Shown piece after piece: positions 37,951-46,428 of a DNA stretch of 64,000 nt (its first letter is position 1; every line of letters begins with the position of its first letter). Both the position numbers and the translations under genes were made by a program. The stretch is from Mycolicibacterium komanii (lineage in GTDB: Bacteria; Actinomycetota; Actinomycetes; Mycobacteriales; Mycobacteriaceae): contig NZ_CVTA01000033.1 in the NCBI RefSeq assembly GCF_001050035.1, positions 186,001 to 250,000 on the forward strand, read 5' to 3'. Under the pieces are notes generated by a model. The model was given only the letters and a program-made list of their open reading frames with translations. It was not told the origin of the DNA and did no database searches.

Positions 37951-39431
37951 TCGTCGAATCCCTCGTCCCACGTGTGTACGGGCTCGTTGCTGTGCATCCG
38001 CGCCCCGTACCGCCGCAGCATCTCGGCCAGCGCGGCGGGCCGCGCCATCCCGCGCTCCTGCAGCGCGCGCACGGTCGCGACCTGCCAGGTGGCGCCGTTG
38101 CGCCCCGTCTTCGCACGGCCCTCGATGACCCCCAGGTACCGGTCGCGCACCTCGGCGGCGACCTCCCAGCGCCGCAGGCCCTCGTCGGCCAGCGGCAACA
38201 GCTCCCGCAGCACCAGCTCGTCGGCGGTCACCTCGCCGTAGCCGGGCCAGTACAGCCTGGCGTCCATCCCATGCTGCGCTGCTGCAATGAAATTGTGTTG
38301 CGCCGCAGCGAAACTCATCTTCGTCCACAGCGGCCGGTCCTCCTCGGACAGCGCCCGCAGCGTGCCGTAGTAGAACGCGGCGTTGGCCATCATGTCGACG
38401 ACGGTCGGTCCGGCGGGCAGCACCCGGTTCTCCACCCGCAGATGGGGACGGCCGTTCACGACGTCGTAGACCGGCCGGTTCCACCGGTAGATGGTCCCGT
38501 TGTGCAGCCGCAGCTCGGAGAGTTTCGGCGTGCGGCCCTCGGCGAGTTCGCGGACCGGATCCTCGTCGGACAGTTCGGGCAGCAGCGACGGGAAGTAGCG
38601 CACGTTCTCCTCGAACAGATCGAAGATCGACGTGATCCAGCGTTCCCCGAACCACACGCGCGGGCGGACGCCCTGGGCCTTGAGTTCGTCGGGCCGGGTG
38701 TCGGTGGCCTGGGCGAACAGCTCGATACGCGTCTCGGCCCACAGTTCGTGGCCGAAGAAGTAGGGGGAGTTGGCGCCCAGCGCGATTTGCGGGCCCGCCA
38801 GCACCTGGGCGGCGTTCCAGTTCTGCGCGAAATCGGCAGGCGACACCTGAAGATGCAGTTGCATGCTCGTGCAGGCGGACTCCGGCGCGATCGAGGCGGT
38901 CTGCAGGCTCAGCCGCTCCGGCCCGACGATGTCGATCAGGATGTCCTCACCGCGGGCGGTGAAGATCGAGTCGTTGAGCGCCTGGTACCGCGTCGACTCG
39001 CTCATCCACCGGCCGGCCAGGTGTTCGGGCAACAGCGTCGGCAGGATCCCGATCATCACGATGTGCGCGTCGTGCCGGTTGGCCTTCATCTCCGCCGCGT
39101 TGAGGCTCGCCCGCACCTCGGTCTCCAGGTCGAGCGCCGCGCGTCCCGGCAGGCGCCGCGGGGGCACGTTGAATTCGATGTTGTAGGCGCCCAGTTCGGT
39201 TTGATACGCCGGATCGGCGATGGCCTGGAGGACCTCGGCGTTGCTCATCGCGGGCTGATACGCCGAGTCCACCAGATTGCATTCGATCTCCATGCCGGTC
39301 AGCGGCCGTTCGAAGTCGAAGCTCGACTGGGCGAGCATGGTCTCGAAGACGTCGAGGCACTGTTGCACCTTGCGGCGGTACTCCCGGCGGTGCGCGCCGG
39401 TGTAGCCGGTGCCCTTCACTTCCTCGCCCAC
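37947..39431 (-). CDS. Glutamate-cysteine ligase-like (GCS2 family) protein
   Basis: The 494-residue protein has the GCS2/YbdK-like carboxylate-amine ligase fold but is distinct from EgtA: FERPLTGMEIECNLVDSAYQ (metal-site Glu residues), YNIEFNVPPRRLPG, TSMQLHLQVSPADFAQNW, GANSPYFFGHELWAETRIE and RWNRPVYDVV. The natural substrate is unknown; the family ligates glutamate or similar amino acids to amines. It is transcribed toward the egt operon and coupled to a lipoprotein gene (GTGA). GTG 39431 gives MGEEVKGTGYTG, the expected N-terminus; GTG 39419 is a shorter alternative. Confidence 0.82.
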   Translation of the reverse strand: MGEEVKGTGYTGAHRREYRRKVQQCLDVFETMLAQSSFDFERPLTGMEIECNLVDSAYQPAMSNAEVLQAIADPAYQTELGAYNIEFNVPPRRLPGRAALDLETEVRASLNAAEMKANRHDAHIVMIGILPTLLPEHLAGRWMSESTRYQALNDSIFTARGEDILIDIVGPERLSLQTASIAPESACTSMQLHLQVSPADFAQNWNAAQVLAGPQIALGANSPYFFGHELWAETRIELFAQATDTRPDELKAQGVRPRVWFGERWITSIFDLFEENVRYFPSLLPELSDEDPVRELAEGRTPKLSELRLHNGTIYRWNRPVYDVVNGRPHLRVENRVLPAGPTVVDMMANAAFYYGTLRALSEEDRPLWTKMSFAAAQHNFIAAAQHGMDARLYWPGYGEVTADELVLRELLPLADEGLRRWEVAAEVRDRYLGVIEGRAKTGRNGATWQVATVRALQERGMARPAALAEMLRRYGARMHSNEPVHTWDEGFDE

Positions 39432-39444
39432 ACCGCCATTGTCG

Positions 39445-39505
39445 GCGAGCGTGCGTGTTTGCACCCGAACACGCCGCGATTCGTCGACATTTTGCGCACA
39501 CTCGC
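39445..39505. repeat. Nested hairpin before the GCS2-like and MBL genes
   Basis: The outer arms GCGAGCGTGCGT (39445-39456) and GCGCACACTCGC (39494-39505) match at 10 of 12 positions. An inner perfect stem GCGTGTT/AACACGC encloses TGCACCCG. The segment TCGACATTTTG (39484-39494) is shared with the hairpin at 30774-30837. It lies between two divergent genes and so is not a simple terminator. Confidence 0.6.
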
Positions 39506-39552
39506 TACCCGGGCGTCGGCTTAAAGCGGGCCGGGGCGGGTAGGTGAAGACG

Positions 39553-40386
39553 ATGGACGTCACCGTCACCTTCATCGGCAACGCCACCACGCTGATCTCC
39601 GGCGGCGGCAATTACGGCGATGAGCGCTCGCGCGAAGAGCGGATAACACTGTTGACCGATCCGAACTTCCTGCACCGGGGCCAGCATGCGTACCTCGGCT
39701 ACGGGTTGGTGTCCAAACGGCGCAAAGGCCCGGCCCTCGACATCGAACAGTTGCCCGCGCTCGACGGGGTGGTGCTGTCGCACATGCACGGCGACCACTG
39801 GGACCGGGTGTCACAGAGCCGGCTCGACCACGGACTGCCGATCCTGACCACCCCGCACGCCGCCAAGCGGCTGAAACACCGAGGATTCGACCGCGCGCTC
39901 GCCCTCGACACGTGGCAGCACCACACGATCACCAAGGGCGCGGTGAGCGTCACCGTCACCAGCCTGCCCGGCCGCCACGCACCGACCCCGGTCGACCGCT
40001 TCCTGCCGCCGGTGATGGGCAGCATGATCGAGTTCACCGACGGTGCCGCCCGGCGCCGGCTCTATGTTTCCGGCGACACCCTGCTCGTCGACGAATTGCG
40101 AGAGATCCCAGTGCGTTTCGAGTCGATCGATGTGGGCGTGCTGCACCTGGGCGGAACCCGACTGCCGTTCGGCCGACATCTGCCGTTGGGTCTGACCGTG
40201 ACGATGGACGGTCAGCAGGGCGCAGATGTGGTCGAACTGCTCGACCTCCCCAGGATGATTCCCGTGCACTTCGACGACTACGGGGTGTTCGCCTCCCCGC
40301 TGTCCGACTTCGTCGACGAGATGAAGCGACGCGGACTCTCCGACCGGATCATCGAATTGGAGCGTGGTTCCTCGGTCACCGTTTGA
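39553..40386 (+). CDS. MBL-fold metal-dependent hydrolase
   Basis: The 277-residue metallo-beta-lactamase-fold protein has the metal motif H77-x-H79-x-D81-H82 (SHMHGDHWD), a later histidine in SLPGRHAPTP, the Asp in YVSGDTLLVDEL and the last histidine in MIPVHFDDYG. It is of the UlaG/RomA-like group; its substrate is unknown. ATG 39553 is preferred because AGGTGA precedes it at about 6 nt; GTG 39544 would add three codons and no ribosome site. The next gene probably starts from its own promoter inside the 3' end. Confidence 0.85.
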   Translation: MDVTVTFIGNATTLISGGGNYGDERSREERITLLTDPNFLHRGQHAYLGYGLVSKRRKGPALDIEQLPALDGVVLSHMHGDHWDRVSQSRLDHGLPILTTPHAAKRLKHRGFDRALALDTWQHHTITKGAVSVTVTSLPGRHAPTPVDRFLPPVMGSMIEFTDGAARRRLYVSGDTLLVDELREIPVRFESIDVGVLHLGGTRLPFGRHLPLGLTVTMDGQQGADVVELLDLPRMIPVHFDDYGVFASPLSDFVDEMKRRGLSDRIIELERGSSVTV

Positions 40387-40390
40387 TACT
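40385..40390 (+). promoter_or_regulatory. Candidate -10 for a leaderless acyltransferase mRNA
   Basis: GATACT (extended as TTGATACT) ends 6 nt before GTG 40397 and overlaps the stop codon of the MBL hydrolase gene. Confidence 0.5.
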
Positions 40391-40396
40391 TACGCG

Positions 40397-41539
40397 GTGT
40401 CAGCACCATGGCCGAGCGACCTCGACCAAGGCGGGCTCGAACAGGTCTCCAGGGCCGACCGGGTCGCCTCGCTGACGGGTGTGCGCGCCGTCGCCGCGCT
40501 GCTCGCCATGGCCACCCACGCCGCGTACGGCAGCGGCGCCTACAACCGCGGATACGTCGGACTGGTGTTCGCCCGCATGGAGATCGGCGTCGCGATCTTC
40601 TTCGTGCTCTCCGGATTCCTGCTGTTCAACGGGTGGGTGCGGGCCACTGCGACCGGTGCGGCGGCGCCGAGCACCCGCCGTTACGCCCGAAACCGGGTGC
40701 GTCGCATCATGCCCGCCTATGTGGTGACGGTCCTGGTGGCGTTCGCGCTGTACGAATTCCGCACCATCGAGCCCAATCCCGGGCATACGTGGCTCGGCTT
40801 GCTGCGCAATCTCACCCTCACCCAGATCTACAGCACGAACTACATCACCGCCTACATGCATCAGGGGCTGACCCAGATGTGGAGTCTCGCGGTCGAAGTG
40901 GCGTTCTACGCGGCACTGCCGGTGTTGGCGTACCTGTTGCTGGTCGTCCTGTGCCGGCGAAGGTGGCGACCGGGGGTGCTGTTGGCCGGGCTCGCGGCGC
41001 TGGCTGCGGTGAGCCCGCTGTGGCTGTATGTCATCCACACCACCGACTGGCTGCCGAACGGAGCCGGAATGTGGCTGCCGCACTACCTGGTGTGGTTCGT
41101 CGGCGGCATGACCCTGAGTGTACTGGGGCACAACAGGATTCGATGCTACGCGGTGCTGGCGCTGCCGCTCGCGGTGGTTGCGTATCTGGTGGTGTCAACG
41201 CCGATCGCCGGACGCACCGATGCCCCGGCCCTGAACCTCGGCGAGGACATCGCGAAGGTGATGTTCTACGCGGCGATCGCGACGCTGGTCGTCGCCCCAC
41301 TCGCGCTCGGTGACACCGGCTGGTACGCAAGGCTACTCAGTAGCGGGCCGATGGTGTGGCTGGGCGAGATCTCATACGAGATCTTCCTGCTGCACGTCAT
41401 CGTGATGGAGATCGCGTTGGTCTCGGTGTTGCAGTGGCCCGTGTACACCGGCTCGGTCGTCGTGTTGTTCTTCGTGACCCTGATTCTCACGATTCCGGTT
41501 GCGTGGCTTCTGCATCGGATCACACGCCCGCGGAGCTGA
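40397..41539 (+). CDS. Acyltransferase 3 family membrane protein
   Basis: The roughly 380-residue integral membrane protein of the acyltransferase-3 / OafA family has about ten hydrophobic segments. It has the N-terminal catalytic histidine region (LTGVRAVAALLAMATHAAYG), IFFVLSGFLLFNGWVRA, the RNRVRRIMPAYVVTVLVAF motif and WSLAVEVAFYAALPVLAYLL. Relatives acetylate or succinylate surface sugars and lipids. GTG 40397 is chosen for its leaderless spacing to the -10 at 40385; a GTG at 40364 inside the previous gene is the longer alternative. Confidence 0.85.
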   Translation: MSAPWPSDLDQGGLEQVSRADRVASLTGVRAVAALLAMATHAAYGSGAYNRGYVGLVFARMEIGVAIFFVLSGFLLFNGWVRATATGAAAPSTRRYARNRVRRIMPAYVVTVLVAFALYEFRTIEPNPGHTWLGLLRNLTLTQIYSTNYITAYMHQGLTQMWSLAVEVAFYAALPVLAYLLLVVLCRRRWRPGVLLAGLAALAAVSPLWLYVIHTTDWLPNGAGMWLPHYLVWFVGGMTLSVLGHNRIRCYAVLALPLAVVAYLVVSTPIAGRTDAPALNLGEDIAKVMFYAAIATLVVAPLALGDTGWYARLLSSGPMVWLGEISYEIFLLHVIVMEIALVSVLQWPVYTGSVVVLFFVTLILTIPVAWLLHRITRPRS

Positions 41540-41589
41540 CCTGCGATTTCACGCGTTTGACGGTCGAAAAGTGGGGTATCTACCTCGGC

Positions 41590-41712
41590 ATGAGGATGAT
41601 TGGGTCATTGTTGGCGCGGCATCCGGGTCTGTACGACGTGCTCGATGCGTTCATCGAGCTTGGCTATCAGCGTTGGCCGTTCGTTCGCAACGGATCTGGA
41701 GCACCGCGTTGA
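41590..41712 (+). CDS. Possible small protein or gene remnant
   Basis: A 40-codon frame (MRMIGSLLARHPGLYDVLDA...) lies in the gap after the acyltransferase gene. In-frame TTG 41557 would extend it to 51 residues. The local sequence is slightly less GC-rich than its neighbours. No ribosome site is clear, and the end overlaps the convergent methyltransferase gene. The peptide has a plausible helical composition but no known relative; it may be chance. Confidence 0.2.
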   Translation: MRMIGSLLARHPGLYDVLDAFIELGYQRWPFVRNGSGAPR

Positions 41713-42482
41713 GCCACCACCACCTGAGGGCTCAACAACCCGCCGCGTAGCTCGACCTCGATTGCGGGATCGGCATGTTCGGCCAGCGCTCGCAGCGCCG
41801 CCGGACTGTAGCAGCGCAGCGAGCTCGCGACGCCGTCGCGCACGAACGGCCACAACCGCGCGAACGGCAGCACAGTCGCCAAACGTACGACATGTAATGG
41901 CGCCGGCGGTCGTTTCAAGTCGATGATCAGCAGCTTGCCCGCCACGCGGGTGCCTTCGGCGATAGCCCGCGCGGCCGCCGCGGGCGGCAGGTGGTGAAAC
42001 GCCAGCGCGAACACCGCGAGGTCGAAAGAGCCGTCGGCGGCGTCGATCGCCGTCGGGTCCATCACGCTAACCGTCGCGCGCCGATGTTCACCGAGATCGC
42101 TTGCGGCGATCGCCGCTACGGCCGCCTTGTCGGCATCGGTGACGGTCAAACGGGCCGACGGGTGCCAGTCGAGCAGCATGCGCGACAACTCGCCGCTGCC
42201 CGCGCCGAGCTCGAGGATCCTCGGGTCCGCGACGTCTTCGACCTCTGCGAGCGCGATCTCGGCGAATCGCTCGGTACTGCCGAACCATCCACCGGTCAGC
42301 TCGAGCGCCCGGGTCACGCCGCGCTTGCGCGCGACGTCGGTGGACGCATCGGTTTCCCGGTCGCTCTGCAGCAGCCGGTCCAGGCAGGACGCGTCGGGTC
42401 CGCCCCGCGGCATGCGGTCGATGTTCGACGTCGCCGGTCTTCCGGCCGTAATCTCGGCGGGCTTATCGGCCATGTAGTCCAT
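41667..42482 (-). CDS. SAM-dependent methyltransferase (class I)
   Basis: The 271-residue protein has the SAM motif [19 protein letters not shown], motif II-like [39 protein letters not shown] and [15 protein letters not shown], of Methyltransf_25/11 type. The substrate is unknown. It starts at ATG 42482 ([10 protein letters not shown]) or ATG 42473. It diverges from glpK with only 36 nt between start codons, so the two promoters must overlap. Confidence 0.82.
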   Translation of the reverse strand: MDYMADKPAEITAGRPATSNIDRMPRGGPDASCLDRLLQSDRETDASTDVARKRGVTRALELTGGWFGSTERFAEIALAEVEDVADPRILELGAGSGELSRMLLDWHPSARLTVTDADKAAVAAIAASDLGEHRRATVSVMDPTAIDAADGSFDLAVFALAFHHLPPAAAARAIAEGTRVAGKLLIIDLKRPPAPLHVVRLATVLPFARLWPFVRDGVASSLRCYSPAALRALAEHADPAIEVELRGGLLSPQVVVAQRGAPDPLRTNGQR

Positions 42483-42518
42483 GATGGACGACGGACCGCT
42501 GCGAGAGGGGAGTGCACG

Positions 42519-44045
42519 TTGGCTCGAAACGCCGAGTTCATCGCCGCGATCGATCAGGGCACCACCAGCACCCGGTGCATGATCTTCGACCACGGCGGTG
42601 CCGAGATCGGCCGCCACCAGCTCGAGCACGAGCAGGTCCTGCCCAAGGCGGGATGGGTCGAGCACAATCCCGTCGAGATCTGGGAGCGCACGGCGGCGGT
42701 GATCATGTCGGCGCTCAACAAGACGAACCTGTCGGCGACCGACCTGGCCGCGCTCGGCATCACCAACCAGCGCGAGACCGCGCTGGTGTGGAACAAGCGG
42801 ACCGGCAGGCCCTATTACAACGCGATCGTGTGGCAGGACACCCGCACGGACCGCATCGCCTCGGCGCTGGATCGCGACGGCCGCGGCGACGTCATCCGCC
42901 GCAAGGCGGGCCTGCCGCCCGCGACGTACTTCTCCGGCGGCAAGGTGCAGTGGATTCTGGAGAACGTCGACGGGGTCCGCCGCGACGCCGAGAACGGTGA
43001 CGCGTTGTTCGGAACGCCCGACTCCTGGGTGCTGTGGAACCTGACGGGTGGGACCCGCGGCGGGGTGCACGTCACCGACGTCACCAACGCCAGCCGCACC
43101 ATGCTGATGAACCTCGAGACGCTGGACTGGGACGACGAGTTGTTGTCGTTCTTCGACATTCCGCGTCAGATGCTCCCCGAGATCAAGCCGTCGTCATGCC
43201 CGGAGGCGTACGGCATCACCCGCGACGACGGCCCCGTCGCCGGCCAGGTGCCGCTGACCGGCGCGCTCGGCGACCAGCAGGCCGCGATGGTCGGTCAGGT
43301 CTGTCTGGAGGCCGGGGAGGCCAAGAACACCTACGGCACAGGCAATTTCCTGCTGCTCAACACCGGCGAGAAGATCGTCCGGTCCGAGAACGGGTTGTTG
43401 ACCACGGTGTGCTACCAATTCGGTGACGCGAAACCCGTTTACGCCCTGGAGGGTTCGATCGCGGTCACCGGTTCGGCGGTGCAGTGGCTGCGCGACCAGC
43501 TCGGCATCATCAGCGGTGCCTCGCAGAGTGAGGCCCTGGCGCGCCAGGTCGAGGACAACGGCGGCGTTTACTTCGTGCCGGCGTTCTCCGGACTCTTTGC
43601 GCCGTACTGGCGTTCGGACGCCCGCGGCGCGATCGTCGGGCTCTCGCGGTACAACACGAACGCCCACCTGGCCCGCGCGACGCTCGAGGCGATCTGCTAC
43701 CAGAGCCGCGACGTCGTCGATGCGATGGAGGCCGACTCCGGCGTGCACATGGAGGTCCTCAAGGTCGACGGCGGCATCACCGCCAACGACCTGTGCATGC
43801 AGATCCAGGCCGATGTGCTGGGCGTCGAAGTGGTCAAACCGGTCGTCGCCGAGACGACGGCCCTGGGCGCGGCCTATGCGGCAGGCTTGGCGGTGGGGTT
43901 CTGGGAGAACGAGGACGACCTGCGGGCCAACTGGCAGGAAGGCAAGCGCTGGACGCCGTCATGGAGTGACGAGCAGCGCGAATCCGGTTACGCCGGTTGG
44001 CAGAAGGCGGTGCAGCGCACGCTCGACTGGGTCGACGTCGATTAG
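42519..44045 (+). CDS. glpK: Glycerol kinase
   Basis: GlpK phosphorylates glycerol to glycerol 3-phosphate. The 508-residue FGGY kinase begins [20 protein letters not shown] (ATP phosphate motif), continues [59 protein letters not shown] and the C-terminal [23 protein letters not shown] 42519 is the start because GAGAGGGGAG lies 7 nt upstream and the frame gives the canonical N-terminus; the nearby GTG 42512 is out of frame. No glpF or glpD adjoins. A perfect hairpin follows the stop. Confidence 0.95.
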   Translation: MARNAEFIAAIDQGTTSTRCMIFDHGGAEIGRHQLEHEQVLPKAGWVEHNPVEIWERTAAVIMSALNKTNLSATDLAALGITNQRETALVWNKRTGRPYYNAIVWQDTRTDRIASALDRDGRGDVIRRKAGLPPATYFSGGKVQWILENVDGVRRDAENGDALFGTPDSWVLWNLTGGTRGGVHVTDVTNASRTMLMNLETLDWDDELLSFFDIPRQMLPEIKPSSCPEAYGITRDDGPVAGQVPLTGALGDQQAAMVGQVCLEAGEAKNTYGTGNFLLLNTGEKIVRSENGLLTTVCYQFGDAKPVYALEGSIAVTGSAVQWLRDQLGIISGASQSEALARQVEDNGGVYFVPAFSGLFAPYWRSDARGAIVGLSRYNTNAHLARATLEAICYQSRDVVDAMEADSGVHMEVLKVDGGITANDLCMQIQADVLGVEVVKPVVAETTALGAAYAAGLAVGFWENEDDLRANWQEGKRWTPSWSDEQRESGYAGWQKAVQRTLDWVDVD

Positions 44046-44096
44046 CGATTTGTGCACCTCCGGGAGCGCTGACCGCAACAAAAGGTGCACAAATCG
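44046..44096. terminator. Bidirectional terminator-like hairpin after glpK
   Basis: CGATTTGTGCACCT (44046-44059) and AGGTGCACAAATCG (44083-44096) are perfect 14-bp complements. The element fills the gap between two convergent genes (glpK and the aldo/keto reductase). TTTGTG at the start of the arm recalls the hairpins at 62 and 1032. Confidence 0.75.
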
Positions 44097-44097
44097 A

Positions 44098-44970
44098 TTA
44101 GGCCGCGGCGTCGAGTTCGCGTTTGGTCTCCTCGTCGAGTTCGATGTCGGCGACGGCCGTGTTCTCCTCGAGGTGGTTGACCGACGACGTGCCCGGAATC
44201 AGCAGCACGTTCGGCGCCACCGACAGCGTCCAGGCGAGCACGATCTGCGCCGGTGTGCGCCCGAGCTTTTCGGCTTCACGCTTGACCGCCGGATGACCGA
44301 GCACCGGATTGTCGGCGGCGAAGCCCGAGCCGAGCGGGAAGAACGGCACGAACGCGATCCCGCGCTCGGCGCACGCGTCGAGCACCGGCTGCGAGCTGCG
44401 GTCGATGAGGTTGTAGGCGTTCTGCACGCAGACGATGTCGGTGCGGTCCAGCGCGACTCGAAGATGGTCGACGCCGACGCTGCTCAACCCGATGCCGCCG
44501 ATCAGCCCTTCGTCGCGTGCCTTGATCATCGCGGTCAGCTGCCGGTCGAACAGCTCACGGTCCAGCGGTGCAATGCCATTGGGGTCCCCGGAGTGCACCC
44601 GCAGGTTGACCGCGGCCAATCGGTCGGTGTCCAGACTGCGCAAATTATCCTCGATGCCGGCCCGCAGCCGGTCGGGTTCCTGGTCGGGCAGCCACGCGCC
44701 GGCGTCGTCGCGGACGGCACCCACCTTGCTCACCAGAGCGAGGTCGGCCGGGTAGGGATGCAGCGCCTCGCGGATCAGTTCGTTGGCGACGTCGGGCCCG
44801 TAGAACTGCGCGGTGTCGATGTGGTTGATCCCCAGCTCGACGACCCGTCGCAGCACGGCGAGTGCCTGGTCGCGGTCGCGCGGTGGGCCGAAAACCCCCG
44901 GTCCCGGCAGTTGCATCGCGCCGAACCCGACGCGTCCGACATGGAAAGAGCCCAGCGGGAAGGTCTGCAT
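44098..44970 (-). CDS. Aldo/keto reductase
   Basis: The 290-residue NADPH-dependent aldo/keto reductase has the catalytic tetrad D52, Y57 (HIDTAQFYG), K82 (LVSKVGA) and H116 (LRVHSGD). The C-terminal part GRTPAQIVLAWTLSVAPNVL and IPGTSSVNHLEENTAV matches the cofactor-binding end. The role is probably detoxification of carbonyls, but no substrate is indicated. ATG 44970 gives MQTFPLGSFHVGRVGFGAMQ. It is convergent with glpK. Confidence 0.88.
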   Translation of the reverse strand: MQTFPLGSFHVGRVGFGAMQLPGPGVFGPPRDRDQALAVLRRVVELGINHIDTAQFYGPDVANELIREALHPYPADLALVSKVGAVRDDAGAWLPDQEPDRLRAGIEDNLRSLDTDRLAAVNLRVHSGDPNGIAPLDRELFDRQLTAMIKARDEGLIGGIGLSSVGVDHLRVALDRTDIVCVQNAYNLIDRSSQPVLDACAERGIAFVPFFPLGSGFAADNPVLGHPAVKREAEKLGRTPAQIVLAWTLSVAPNVLLIPGTSSVNHLEENTAVADIELDEETKRELDAAA

Positions 44971-45015
44971 ACTCAATCCGTACACCCTTCCCGCCGGGCT
45001 TATTCCGGCTAGGGG

Positions 45016-45744
45016 CTATTCGGACTCGCCGAGGATGCCGTAGATCTCGCGGCGGGCGTTGTTCACGATCTCGACGATCCGCTGCTGTTGCTCTTCGTTG
45101 GTGGCGTACGCCGCCTGCGCGACCGCGCCCATCAGCGCAGCGACCGCGCTGCGCAGGTTGGCGTGGCCCGGTTCGACGCTGTCGGCGATCTCCTCCCACG
45201 GCGCTGTCTGGATCTTCTCCACCGCTGCGCGGCCGTCGTCGGTGAGCTCGAAAAGCTTTTTACTGCCCTCGCTTTCGGTCGCCGCGATCAGGCCCTCGTC
45301 GACGAGCAGTTGCAGTGTCGGGTACACCGATCCGGGGCTCGGCCGCCAGAGGTTCTGGCTGCGCTCGGCGATCTCCTGGATCATCTCGTAGCCGTGCATG
45401 GGCCGTTCGGCGAGCAGCTTGAGGATCGCCGCGCGAACATCGCCGCGACGACCGCGGCCTCGACCGCCGCGTCGTGCGCCCGGCCCGAAACCGCGGGGGC
45501 CGCCGGGGCCGAACCCGAAAGCACGGGGATCGAATCCGAACTCGAAACCGCCACGGCCGCCTCGACCGGGGCCGAAACCACCGAACGGACCGGGGAAGCC
45601 CGCATCCGCGTCGGCTTGCCGGAGATGGGCACGCAGGTGTTCGCGCATCTCACGCCGGGCGTGCCGGCGGTGGTCATGCAGCGCACGACGGTCGAGAGGG
45701 GTGAAGCCGAAGCCGCCCGGAGGCGGGGTGAATGGATTGGTCAT
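45016..45744 (-). CDS. PadR-family regulator with Gly/Phe/Arg-rich N-terminal extension
   Basis: The 242-residue protein has a C-terminal PadR winged helix (from about 105: GDVRAAILKLLAERPMHGYE, PSPGSVYPTLQLLVDEGLIA, KLFELTDDGRAAVEKIQ) and a helical dimer tail. The first 100 residues are unusual: a basic helix (RRALHDHRRHARREMREHLR) followed by low-complexity GFGPGRGGRGGFEFGFDPRA-like sequence. PadR proteins usually start directly with the winged helix. Such RGG/FG-like tails can mediate nucleic-acid contacts or self-association; no effect is proven. AAGGAA precedes ATG 45744. A palindrome at 45795 may be its own operator. Confidence 0.85.
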   Translation of the reverse strand: MTNPFTPPPGGFGFTPLDRRALHDHRRHARREMREHLRAHLRQADADAGFPGPFGGFGPGRGGRGGFEFGFDPRAFGFGPGGPRGFGPGARRGGRGRGRRGDVRAAILKLLAERPMHGYEMIQEIAERSQNLWRPSPGSVYPTLQLLVDEGLIAATESEGSKKLFELTDDGRAAVEKIQTAPWEEIADSVEPGHANLRSAVAALMGAVAQAAYATNEEQQQRIVEIVNNARREIYGILGESE

Positions 45745-45794
45745 GTCGTTCCTTTGATCGAGTGGAAGCACCGTCCGCGCTTCCGATACGTTGA

Positions 45795-45804
45795 CGATAT
45801 ATCG
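45795..45804. promoter_or_regulatory. Palindrome upstream of the first PadR gene
   Basis: CGATATATCG is a perfect 10-bp palindrome 50 nt before the PadR start; TATCG-like half sites recur nearby (ACTATCGCG at about 45809). PadR regulators typically bind AT-rich palindromes in their own promoters. Confidence 0.45.
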
Positions 45805-45829
45805 GAAACTATCGCGATGCAACGCCGAT

Positions 45830-46366
45830 CTAACGGTGCTGCGCGTCGATCGACTCGATCACCGAACGGGCCCACTCCGCGTTCATCGTGTTCATCCGCA
45901 GCCCGTAGTCGAGGGCGGCCAGTCCGAAGTCCGGCCCGTCGTTGCGCCAATCGATCGACTCCCGCAGTTCGGTGAGGCGCTTCACCTCGGCGTCGGCCGT
46001 CGCGGCCATCTCGGCCAGGTAGTCACGCGCCTGTTCGCGCGGAATCTCGCCGAGCAGGAACACCCGCAGCAGGCCGGCGCTGCGAAACGGCGGATCGTCC
46101 TGCGGGTTGTTGATCCACCGGCGCAGCTCGGAGCGGCCGGCGTCGGTGATCCGATACTCCTTGCGTCCGCGCGGCCCGATCGCTGAGACCTCGATCAGCC
46201 CGGCGTCGGCCAGTTTGTTGAGTTCCCCGTACAGCTGGCTCTGGGTGGCGGGCCAGACGTTGGCCAACGACTTCTCGAAGAGCTTCAGCAGGTCGTATCC
46301 GCTCGCGGGCTTCTCCGCGAGAAGCCCCAACGCGGCGATTCGCAAACTCACCGGCCAATCGTACAT
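45830..46366 (-). CDS. PadR-family regulator
   Basis: The 178-residue protein starts almost directly with the PadR winged helix (SLRIAALGLLAEKPASGYDL, WPATQSQLYGELNKLADAGL, GRKEYRITDAGRSELRRWI), followed by a helical dimerisation tail (ARDYLAEMAATADAEVKRLT). It is of the vir_act_alpha_C subgroup. It diverges from the carotenoid oxygenase gene, with two GACATGTC palindromes in the 62-nt gap, so it is the likely regulator of that gene and of itself. ATG 46366 or GTG 46351 could be the start. Confidence 0.87.
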   Translation of the reverse strand: MYDWPVSLRIAALGLLAEKPASGYDLLKLFEKSLANVWPATQSQLYGELNKLADAGLIEVSAIGPRGRKEYRITDAGRSELRRWINNPQDDPPFRSAGLLRVFLLGEIPREQARDYLAEMAATADAEVKRLTELRESIDWRNDGPDFGLAALDYGLRMNTMNAEWARSVIESIDAQHR

Positions 46367-46374
46367 CCCACTAT

Positions 46375-46397
46375 TGACATGTCACTACAGACATGTC
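46375..46397. promoter_or_regulatory. Twin GACATGTC palindromes between PadR and carotenoid oxygenase genes
   Basis: TGACATGTCA (46375-46384) and GACATGTC (46390-46397) are two palindromes whose centres lie about 14 nt apart. The first overlaps TTGACA (46374-46379), a perfect -35 hexamer for the rightward gene. This is the expected layout of a PadR operator that blocks the promoter. Confidence 0.65.
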
Positions 46398-46428
46398 AGT
46401 GTCTCCCTATCGACCACAAGGAGATCTC

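Noticed and set aside
37974..39524. Long plus-strand open frame opposite the GCS2-like gene
   Set aside because: Shadow frame of a well-supported minus-strand gene; composition rich in Arg, Gly and His with no family match.
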